A stretch of 5,067 nucleotides of DNA from positions 1 through 5,067 of the forward strand of contig CAMPGU010000296.1 of assembly GCA_946885645.1 (NCBI GenBank), written 5' to 3'. The notes beneath the pieces are model-generated. The model searched no databases and was not told the DNA's origin. It was given only the letters and a program-made list of their open reading frames with translations. Position numbers and translations under genes: made by a program. Below are positions 1-4,964 of this stretch, one piece after another; the stretch's first letter is position 1, and each line of letters begins with the position of its first letter. The stretch is from an uncultured Haloferula sp. (GTDB taxonomy: Bacteria; Verrucomicrobiota; Verrucomicrobiae; Verrucomicrobiales; Akkermansiaceae).

Positions 1-372
1 CACCAGGACCGCGTGGCAGTTGTTGCACTGCACGCGGCGCGTGGCCGTGTCCACGCTGCGGGCTTTCTCCCCCAGTTCCGCCAGAGTCCGATCCAGATCA
101 TGCTCCACGACGGCGTCCGGCAGCGGCGGCGGCCCTATGCGCGGGAAATGGGTGCCGCAGAAGGGGCAGACCAGCTCCGCTTTCCCCGGATCCCACTCCG
201 CCTTGCCGCCGCACTCGGGGCACACGTGCCGTTCCAGCGAGCGCACCTCCGCCGCCACGCCGCGATCCCGCGGCAGCGGGGGCGGCATGCGTTTCCTCGG
301 CACCTCGATCGGCAGGGCGTCGTCTTCGCCCTCCTCCGGCACCGGGGGCGGGTCAGTGGGCGAGGAAGGCAT
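1..372 (-). CDS. Zinc-ribbon protein, YdjG-like partner of the SPFH protein (C-terminus beyond window)
   Basis: This frame is open for 124 codons from an ATG at 372-370 to the window edge, so the C-terminal part is missing. The visible product has a proline- and acid-rich start (about residues 5-34). A four-cysteine zinc ribbon follows: CPEC at 51-54 and CPFCGT at 69-74. After a helical linker (about 86-106), a second knuckle begins at CNNC (116-119), whose partner cysteines should lie outside the window. Proteins of this kind next to SPFH genes are often annotated as PriA-like or TFIIB-type zinc-ribbon proteins. Bacillus YdjG, a two-zinc-ribbon membrane protein, is the closest characterised parallel I can name. 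No helicase motif is visible. The gene overlaps the SPFH stop by 20 bases, which suggests one transcript and coupled translation. The start is uncertain: an ATG at 288-286 has a GAGGA five bases upstream, whereas the ATG at 372 has no Shine-Dalgarno sequence. Gene confidence is good, function confidence moderate. Confidence 0.8.
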   Translation of the reverse strand, partial: MPSSPTDPPPVPEEGEDDALPIEVPRKRMPPPLPRDRGVAAEVRSLERHVCPECGGKAEWDPGKAELVCPFCGTHFPRIGPPPLPDAVVEHDLDRTLAELGEKARSVDTATRRVQCNNCHAVLV

Positions 373-1420
373 CGAGCGCGGCGCGGGTCACGCGGTAGCT
401 GGAGCCGATCTTCTTGGCGGCGAGCGCCCCGGATTGGATCTCGGTCATCACGTCCGCCTCGGACACGCCGAGCATCCGGGCGACCGTCGGCGGATCGAGC
501 ACGTCCAGATTCGCCGGCGCGGCCGCCGGGACGGCACCCGGCAGCGGCGGCGGAGCACCACCCGTGAGGCCGCCCTGCTGCATGAGTTCCTTCGCGACGG
601 CGAAACCGACCGCCAGCTCGCTGGCCGTGCCGGCGGCACCTCCTCCGCCTCCGCCCTCGGCCATGCCCTGCGCCATCTGGTACTTCACGTAATCGTTCAG
701 ATTGCCGATGGCGGACATCGCCGAGCGCTTGTCGATCGCCTCCTCCACCTCCGGCGGAACACTGACATTCTCGACGATGAACGACGAAACCTCGATGCCG
801 TATTTGGCCGAGATCACCGGATTGATCAGCGGCAGGAGCGCATCGCCGAGCTCGGTGTAACGCGTCGCCACGTCGAAGACGGGCACGTGCGCGTTTGCCA
901 GCGCGTCGGAGAAGATGCTGACGATGCGGGAGCGCATCGTGTCCGCGAATTCGTCCACGCGGAAATCATGATCGGACCCGGCAACCTCCTTCAGGAAGGT
1001 ATGCACGTTCACCACCTTGAAATCGTAGGTCCCGTAAGCGCGGGCGCGCACGATGCCCAGATCCGCGTCGCGCAGCATGATCGGATTCGCCGTGCCCCAC
1101 TTGTTGCCGGTGAAGAGGCGCGTATTGACGAAATAGACGTCGGCCTTGAAGGGACTCTGGAAGCCGTACTTCCAGCCCTTCAGCCGGGTGAGCACCGGGA
1201 TGTTATCGGTGGTCAGCGTGTGCTTGCCCGGGCCGAAGGTATCGCCGAACTGACCGAGGTAGAGGAACTGCGCCGTCTGGCTCTCCCGCACGATGAGCTG
1301 CGCGCCGTTCTTGATCGCCTTGTCGTCATCGGGGAAGCGCCATGCGATGGTGTCCCGCGAATCGTCCTGCCACTCGATGATCTCGAGCAGCTCGCCTTTG
1401 ATGAAATCCATGAGTCCCAT
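353..1420 (-). CDS. SPFH/band-7 domain protein (YdjI/COG4260 type) with C-terminal helix-turn-helix
   Basis: A 355-residue protein of the stomatin/prohibitin-like YdjI group, sometimes annotated as virion core protein-like. The N-terminus (MGLMDFIKGELLEIIEW) is the usual opening of this group and probably an amphipathic membrane-associating helix. No transmembrane segment or signal peptide is seen. The SPFH domain covers about residues 22-235, including the ALLPLINPVISAKYGIEVSS stretch at 194-213 and the VPPEVEEAIDKRSAM helix at 221-235. A glycine-rich linker (253-264), a short helix (about 265-282) and a Pro/Ala linker (286-304) follow. The last 50 residues (306-355) have the excisionase/MerR-like fold, with VARMLGVS, then KKIGSSYRVTRAALDAFL as the wing region. 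Relatives usually carry a C-terminal zinc ribbon; here the zinc ribbons are on the overlapping downstream protein. In Bacillus, YdjI helps recruit PspA to stressed membrane, so a membrane scaffold role is inferred. The start is chosen by N-terminal similarity, as no Shine-Dalgarno sequence is present. Confidence 0.93.
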   Translation of the reverse strand: MGLMDFIKGELLEIIEWQDDSRDTIAWRFPDDDKAIKNGAQLIVRESQTAQFLYLGQFGDTFGPGKHTLTTDNIPVLTRLKGWKYGFQSPFKADVYFVNTRLFTGNKWGTANPIMLRDADLGIVRARAYGTYDFKVVNVHTFLKEVAGSDHDFRVDEFADTMRSRIVSIFSDALANAHVPVFDVATRYTELGDALLPLINPVISAKYGIEVSSFIVENVSVPPEVEEAIDKRSAMSAIGNLNDYVKYQMAQGMAEGGGGGGAAGTASELAVGFAVAKELMQQGGLTGGAPPPLPGAVPAAAPANLDVLDPPTVARMLGVSEADVMTEIQSGALAAKKIGSSYRVTRAALDAFLAH

Positions 1421-1430
1421 AATTCGGAGC

Positions 1431-1439
1431 GGTTAGGTT
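1431..1439 (-). promoter_or_regulatory. AACCTAACC element in the leader of the SPFH gene
   Basis: Read on the minus strand, AACCTAACC lies 11-19 bases upstream of the SPFH start codon. The same nine bases occur in front of rpsA. No purine-rich Shine-Dalgarno sequence is present between the element and the ATG. A role in ribosome recruitment is only inferred. Confidence 0.3.
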
Positions 1440-1451
1440 CATTCGCATGCT

Positions 1452-1471
1452 GAAGGGGAGGGGGAGGAGGA
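1452..1471. other. 20-base homopurine tract
   Basis: The plus strand reads only purines here, with G runs of 4, 5, 2 and 2. The minus-strand transcript, if it starts further upstream, would carry a pure pyrimidine stretch about 32-51 bases before the SPFH start. The tract could form a two-tier G-quadruplex on the plus strand, which is the template for the SPFH gene. No function is shown. Confidence 0.4.
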
Positions 1472-1585
1472 TTCAATGAGAATTCGGGAGCGATTTCGGA
1501 AAGAGGGTGGGAGGATTTCCCAGCTCCCGAACCTGAGTGCCATCTGAATCTGTGAGAAAAGCGTGGCCTGCGATTAGCAGCAAAG

Positions 1586-1620
1586 GCCGATTGAGGGATG
1601 TCGTTGGCGACGGCTTTTTT
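1586..1620 (+). terminator. Weak terminator-like hairpin with T6 tract
   Basis: GTCG-TTGG-CGAC (1600-1611), with a possible outer GCC/GGC clamp (1586-1588 and 1612-1614), is followed directly by six T residues (1615-1620) on the plus strand. The stem is short and bulged. No plus-strand gene lies upstream in the window, so it could shield the exported SHD1 gene from read-through, or it may be chance. Confidence 0.25.
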
Positions 1621-1656
1621 GGAGAACAGGGGGAAATCAAAGAAGCACTTTGCACC

Positions 1657-1687
1657 TTGACTGATTGAGAGACTTCTCTGGTAAATC
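1657..1687 (+). promoter_or_regulatory. Candidate promoter of the SHD1 gene
   Basis: TTGACT at 1657-1662 is a good -35 box. GTAAAT (1681-1686) or TAAATC (1682-1687) could serve as the -10 at a spacing of 18 or 19 bases, slightly long. Transcription would start around 1693-1695, almost at the start codon, which would make the mRNA leaderless or nearly so. Promoter consensus in this lineage is not known to me, so confidence is low. Confidence 0.4.
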
Positions 1688-1696
1688 TTCAACTTG

Positions 1697-2698
1697 ATGA
1701 AAGCGCTTCGGATGAAGATTCCCCTCCCTTTCCTCTGCTGCCTTTTAACCATTTGTCGGCTTCATGCCGAGTTTGAGAAGTGGACGAGCGCGGATGGAAA
1801 ATCGGCGGAGTTGGAACTGACAGACGTCAAGCGCGAAGGTGGCTCCATAATCGCGAAGTTCCAAAACAAGGATGGAAAAACGATCGAGCTCGATCTGAAG
1901 AAACTTTCAAATGCGGATGAGGTTAGGGCGCGAGCTTGGAGGCCTTTAAATCACATCCGGACCAAGTTTACTAGTGTCGGAAACGATTCGCCGGAAGGAA
2001 AGCATAGGACCTCCTTCAGATTTGAAATGGCGGGCCGAGGGCTGCTGAATTTAGTTTTCAAGCCCGAGTCCTCCGGGATCATTCGTCCTGGCAAGCCAGA
2101 GATACTCCGACTCGTTCGTGGAGGAAAGCCGGTGGAATTCGAGAATTGCACTGCTTGGCTGGAGATTTCGCCATTTGGCTGGGAGGAGAAGGGACGAGAT
2201 CCTTTTGCCGACCGGAACGATATCAACGTGGAAGAGGAACACCGTGGCGAGCTCAGGGTGTCGATTAGCGGTACGCCTGTAGATCTGGATGGTGAAGAAT
2301 GCGAGCTGGAGGCAAAGCTATACTTCGAACATGTAAGCGTCCCGAAAGAGGCGGAAGCAATGGTTGAAGTATCTAAGACGCTCGACGCTTTGAACTATCA
2401 ACCGGTAGGGCAATTCAAAGTAGCGCTTCGTCCTTTGGTCATGTGGGACTCGCGAAGAGAAACCGAGGTGCAAGCGTTGGAGAAACGGGGACCTGAGGGC
2501 TACTCGCTGATTGTGCAGGAAGACGCCAATCAGCGTCTTATCATCTCCGAATTTGTGGTGATCAACGGGAAGAGGATCGATCCGATGTTGTTCGAATCGA
2601 AAGCCACCCGCTTCAGAGTCGTGATCAAGTATTGGTCGGTTGTTAAGGAGCTTCCGTTCATTGTTAGGAAAGAGCCGGAAGCGAAAGGGAAGCACTAA
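1697..2698 (+). CDS. Exported protein with N-terminal SHD1 domain, C-terminal part unrecognised
   Basis: A 333-residue product. Residues 1-24 form a signal peptide: basic n-region, hydrophobic core IPLPFLCCLLTI (8-19), and a cut after RLHA. There is no lipobox. Residues 25 to about 80 match the SHD1 (SLA1 homology 1) pattern: an EFEKWTSADGKSAELELTDV strand pair, then KDGKTIELDLKKLSNADE. Such domains are frequent in secreted proteins of Verrucomicrobiota and Planctomycetota, and their role there is not established. The remaining 250 residues look beta-rich and soluble, with no motif or catalytic site that I recognise. Two mature-region cysteines (151 and 202) could pair in the periplasm. The start is uncertain: TTG at 1694, ATG at 1697 and ATG at 1712 are all in frame, and the last still gives a short complete signal peptide. 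GC is near 50 percent in sampled lines, well below both neighbours, and rare codons such as ATA and TTA appear, which could mean transfer or weak selection. The gene stands alone, divergent from the SPFH gene and convergent with rpsA. Confidence 0.85.
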   Translation: MKALRMKIPLPFLCCLLTICRLHAEFEKWTSADGKSAELELTDVKREGGSIIAKFQNKDGKTIELDLKKLSNADEVRARAWRPLNHIRTKFTSVGNDSPEGKHRTSFRFEMAGRGLLNLVFKPESSGIIRPGKPEILRLVRGGKPVEFENCTAWLEISPFGWEEKGRDPFADRNDINVEEEHRGELRVSISGTPVDLDGEECELEAKLYFEHVSVPKEAEAMVEVSKTLDALNYQPVGQFKVALRPLVMWDSRRETEVQALEKRGPEGYSLIVQEDANQRLIISEFVVINGKRIDPMLFESKATRFRVVIKYWSVVKELPFIVRKEPEAKGKH

Positions 2699-2906
2699 AC
2701 ACCCCATCTATGAGAGATCTGTTCCCGAAAGAGTCAAACTCTCTAGGGGTAGGCGAGGCGGTCATTCATTAAGAACTAGGGACTGGTTTCGGAAAAGGCC
2801 TCAGGAAAATTTCTACTGCCGCGGAGAAGCCTCATCGGCGCTTATCTTTACCATGGCTGGTCAGTTTCGGGCGCGGGTCCGAACCGGGCAACGGATAGCC
2901 CCGCAC
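2699..2906. other. Convergent intergenic region, no gene seen
   Basis: Between the SHD1 stop and the rpsA terminator no coding region is convincing. Just after the SHD1 stop, ACCCC (2701-2705) can pair with GGGGT (2746-2750) and AGAGA (2713-2717) with TCTCT (2740-2744). This is a bulged hairpin without a T tract that might end the SHD1 transcript weakly. The rest shows only small chance stems. Confidence 0.4.
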
Positions 2907-2939
2907 AAAGAAAAAGCCGGGAGGTTTCCCTCCCGGCTT
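2907..2939 (-). terminator. Intrinsic terminator of rpsA
   Basis: On the minus strand an 11-bp perfect stem, AAGCCGGGAGG with CCTCCCGGCTT, encloses a GAAA tetraloop of the GNRA type and runs into TTTTTCTTT. The stem starts 49 bases after the rpsA stop. The plus-strand side has no T tract after the hairpin, so it acts mainly on rpsA transcripts. Confidence 0.92.
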
Positions 2940-2959
2940 CTGTGATTGTTCGGAGCAGG

Positions 2960-2979
2960 CCGCACAGGGGACTGTGCGG
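2960..2979 (-). other. Hairpin directly after the rpsA stop codon
   Basis: A perfect 8-bp stem (CCGCACAG with CTGTGCGG) with a four-base loop begins eight bases after the rpsA stop, ahead of the terminator. It has no T tract, so it is not a terminator by itself. It could protect the 3' end of the mRNA or be a binding site; neither is shown. Confidence 0.6.
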
Positions 2980-2987
2980 ACCACCTT

Positions 2988-4694
2988 TTAGTCTTCGGAC
3001 GGGCTCCACTCCTCGGCCGCGATGGCGGCGAGGTTGAAGGCCTGCTCGAGGCCCACCATCTCGGAGGACGGGCGCAGGCTTTCGAAGCTGGCGCTTTCCT
3101 TCTTGAGATCGGCTTCGCTGTAGTTGACGGCCTTGATCGAGAGGCCGATGCGGCGCTCGACCTTGTCCACCTTGATCACGCGGGCTTCGACTTCGTCGCC
3201 CACCTTGATCACGTCCTTCACCTTCTCCACGTGGTCTTCGCTGAGTTGCGAGATGTGGATCAGGCCGTCGATGTCGCCATCGAGGCTGATGAAGGCGCCG
3301 AAGGAAGCGATCTTCGCCACGGTGCCCTTGACGAGGTCGCCCACCTTGAAGCGTTCGTCGATGTGGCTCCATGGATCGTCCTCAAGCTGCTTGAGGCCGA
3401 GCGAGACGCGCTGGTTGGCCTTGTCGATGGAGAGCACGATCGCTTCCACTTCGTCGTTCTTCTTGAGAACTTCGGAGGGGTGGTTGATCTTGCGGGTCCA
3501 GGACATGTCGGAGACGTGCACCATGCCGTCGATGCCTTCTTCCAGCTCCACGAACGCACCGTAGGCGGTGAGGTTGCGGACCGGGCCCTTGATGGTGGCG
3601 CCGATCGGGTAGCGGACTTCGATTTCGTCCCATGGGTTCGGCTCGAGCTGGCGGACACCGAGGGAGATCTTCTGCTCCTCGATGCTGATGCCGAGCACGA
3701 CGGCCTCGATGACCTGGTCGAGCTCGAGCACGTCGCTCGGGCGGGTGATGCGCTTGACCCAGGAAAGCTCGGAAACGTGCACCAGGCCTTCGACACCGCG
3801 CTCGAGTTCGATGAACGCGCCGTAAGGCAGGAGCTTGGTGACCTTGCCCTTGACCTGGGAGCCGATGGCGAACTTGCGCTCGATGTCTTCCCAAGGATTG
3901 TCGGACATTTGCTTCAGGCCGAGGGAGACGCGCTCCTTCTCGCGGTCCACGTCGAGGATGACGACGTCCACCGGCTGGCCGATGATGAGCATTTCGGAAG
4001 GGTGGTTGATCCGGCCCCACGACATGTCGGTGATGTGGAGCAGGCCGTCCATGCCCTGCAGGTCCACGAAGGCACCGAAGTCGGTGATGTTCTTGACCGC
4101 GCCGGTGACCTTGTCGCCCACCTTGACGGTGCGCAGGAATTGCTGGCGCAGCTCGGCACGCTCGGCCTCGATGACCTCGCGGCGGGAAAGCACGATGTTC
4201 TTCCGCTCGTCGTTGACCTTGACGATCTTGAACTCGTAGATGTTGCCGACGTATTCGTTGAGATCCTTCGGCGGGATGATGTCCACCTGCGAGCCGGGCA
4301 GGAAGGCTTCGACGCCGACATTGACGGTGAGACCGCCCTTGACGACCGACTTGACCTTGCCGCGAACGAGGCCGCCGTCTTGGAATACTTTGACGATCTT
4401 TTCCCAGTTCTGCTTGTGGGCGGCTTTTTCCTTCGAGAGGACCACCATGCCCTCGTCGTTCTCAAGCTTTTCGAGAAGCACTTCGACTTCGTCGCCGGCT
4501 TCGATTTCTTCATCCTCGAACTCGTTCGACGGGATGGCGCCCTCGGACTTGTAGCCGATATCGACGAGGACGACTTGCGGGCGGATCTCGATGATCGTGC
4601 CCTTCACGATGGTTCCTTCGCGGAACTCGCGGAACTTGGAATCGATGAGATCGGCAAGTTCCTGGTTTGTGTTTTCAAGCACTGCGGTGCTCAT
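2988..4694 (-). CDS. rpsA: 30S ribosomal protein S1
   Basis: A 568-residue protein with six S1 (OB-fold) RNA-binding repeats at about residues 26-88, 106-171, 193-262, 278-350, 365-436 and 452-521. Repeats 3-6 show the canonical core, for example DFGAFVDLQGMDGLLHITDMSW (204-225) and YGAFVELEEGIDGMVHVSDMSW (378-399). Repeats 1 and 2 are divergent, as expected for the parts that bind the ribosome through S2 and not mRNA. In the family, repeats 3-6 bind single-stranded mRNA and help the 30S subunit load structured or Shine-Dalgarno-poor messages. Length fits the family (557 residues in E. coli). An acidic tail of about 45 residues (523-568, ending EEWSPSED) follows the last repeat and is not an S1 domain. 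The start is the only suitable ATG before repeat 1, and it has no Shine-Dalgarno sequence. The gene is monocistronic as far as the window shows, with its own terminator. S1 autoregulates its translation in E. coli; the AACC-rich leader here may play a similar part. Confidence 0.98.
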   Translation of the reverse strand: MSTAVLENTNQELADLIDSKFREFREGTIVKGTIIEIRPQVVLVDIGYKSEGAIPSNEFEDEEIEAGDEVEVLLEKLENDEGMVVLSKEKAAHKQNWEKIVKVFQDGGLVRGKVKSVVKGGLTVNVGVEAFLPGSQVDIIPPKDLNEYVGNIYEFKIVKVNDERKNIVLSRREVIEAERAELRQQFLRTVKVGDKVTGAVKNITDFGAFVDLQGMDGLLHITDMSWGRINHPSEMLIIGQPVDVVILDVDREKERVSLGLKQMSDNPWEDIERKFAIGSQVKGKVTKLLPYGAFIELERGVEGLVHVSELSWVKRITRPSDVLELDQVIEAVVLGISIEEQKISLGVRQLEPNPWDEIEVRYPIGATIKGPVRNLTAYGAFVELEEGIDGMVHVSDMSWTRKINHPSEVLKKNDEVEAIVLSIDKANQRVSLGLKQLEDDPWSHIDERFKVGDLVKGTVAKIASFGAFISLDGDIDGLIHISQLSEDHVEKVKDVIKVGDEVEARVIKVDKVERRIGLSIKAVNYSEADLKKESASFESLRPSSEMVGLEQAFNLAAIAAEEWSPSED

Positions 4695-4697
4695 GTC

Positions 4698-4710
4698 TTA
4701 ACGGGGTTAA
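4698..4710. promoter_or_regulatory. Inverted repeat TTAAC-GGG-GTTAA next to the rpsA start
   Basis: A perfect 5-bp inverted repeat with a three-base spacer sits three bases upstream of the rpsA ATG. In the mRNA it would place a small hairpin where a ribosome binding site normally lies. It may tune initiation or simply be chance. Confidence 0.35.
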
Positions 4711-4730
4711 GGTTAGGTTGGTTTGGTTTC
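4703..4730 (-). promoter_or_regulatory. AACC-repeat leader of rpsA
   Basis: On the minus strand five AACC units follow one another: AAACC, AAACC, AACC, TAACC, TTAACC. The stretch ends about nine bases before the start codon. It is rich in A and C, almost free of G, and so should be single-stranded. There is no Shine-Dalgarno sequence. Such a stretch could be the entry site for S1 on its own message, which is an inference. Confidence 0.4.
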
Positions 4731-4748
4731 GCTTTCCTTCCGGCAATT

Positions 4749-4866
4749 GCCCCGATGGAAGAACCGGCGAGCCACGGGGCTCCAACTACTCGCCAGCGAT
4801 TTGAAAGGTGAAACGGGGCGGCGAACCTAGGTCCGCCAATGCCGATGGCAAGCTGAAAATGCCCCG
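4749..4866. repeat. Four inverted CGGGGC/GCCCCG arms in the rpsA upstream region
   Basis: GCCCCG occurs at 4749-4754 and 4861-4866, CGGGGC at 4775-4780 and 4814-4819. Adjacent arms can form two hairpins (4749/4775 and 4814/4861), and the arms can also exchange partners. The 4811-4819/4861-4869 pair extends to nine bases (AAACGGGGC with GCCCCGTTT). If transcribed as part of the rpsA leader this could be a structural switch. If the promoter at 4824-4851 is right, only the three left arms would be in the RNA. Confidence 0.4.
4824..4851 (-). promoter_or_regulatory. Tentative rpsA promoter
   Basis: Minus strand: TTGCCA (4851-4846) as -35, a 16-base spacer, and TAGGTT (4829-4824) as -10, overlapping the palindrome ACCTAGGT (4825-4832). 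This would give a 5' leader of roughly 120 bases. The boxes match the sigma-70 consensus only in part. Confidence 0.3.
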
Positions 4867-4873
4867 TTTTCAG
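4853..4873. repeat. Perfect hairpin CTGAAAA / TTTTCAG
   Basis: A 7-bp inverted repeat encloses a seven-base loop, TGCCCCG, whose GCCCCG is one of the repeated arms. It touches the upstream edge of the tentative -35 box, so it could be an operator, or a loop able to pair with the CGGGGC arms nearby. Confidence 0.4.
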
Positions 4874-4954
4874 GGACTTCCAAGCAAGGTGACGACCAAG
4901 CGGCGGTCTCCATGAGGCCGGGAAGACAGCCGCCCGGTTTTGCCATACTAGGGC

Positions 4955-4964
4955 AGGCTAGCCT
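4955..4964. repeat. 10-base palindrome AGGCTAGCCT
   Basis: A perfect palindrome in the region upstream of rpsA, seven bases from another CTAG (4948-4951 is CTAG). It could be a protein-binding site, but no partner is known. Confidence 0.25.

Noticed and set aside
1..372. PriA helicase assignment for the zinc-ribbon gene
   Set aside because: Such genes are often labelled PriA from the cysteine pattern alone, but there is no Walker motif or helicase region in the visible part, and the N-terminus is proline-rich with a simple zinc ribbon.
353..520. The C-terminal helix-turn-helix as evidence for a transcription regulator or a phage excisionase
   Set aside because: It is fused to a complete SPFH domain and its recognition helix is acidic. 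No integrase, attachment site or phage gene is nearby.
20..1453. 477-codon open frame on the plus strand opposite the SPFH and zinc-ribbon genes
   Set aside because: It is the antisense of two well-supported genes in a GC-rich region where TTA, CTA and TCA codons are rare, so antisense stops are few. The product has no recognisable domain.
1213..1752. Minus-strand frame across the divergent intergenic region
   Set aside because: It overlaps the SPFH gene in another frame, crosses the SHD1 start, and has a low-complexity Ser/Arg-rich shadow sequence.
2866..2890. tRNA T-arm-like sequence, GGTTCGGACCC on the minus strand
   Set aside because: The flanking bases do not form a T stem, the loop departs from the TTCRANY consensus, and no acceptor, D or anticodon arm is present.
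2640..2945. 101-codon plus-strand frame between the SHD1 gene and rpsA
   Set aside because: It begins inside the SHD1 gene, is very basic, and runs through the rpsA terminator, with no ribosome binding site or known domain.
2946..4811. 621-codon open frame on the plus strand opposite rpsA
   Set aside because: It mirrors rpsA for its full length. Its D/V/H/L-rich composition follows from the complement of the S1 codons, and no domain or initiation signal supports it.
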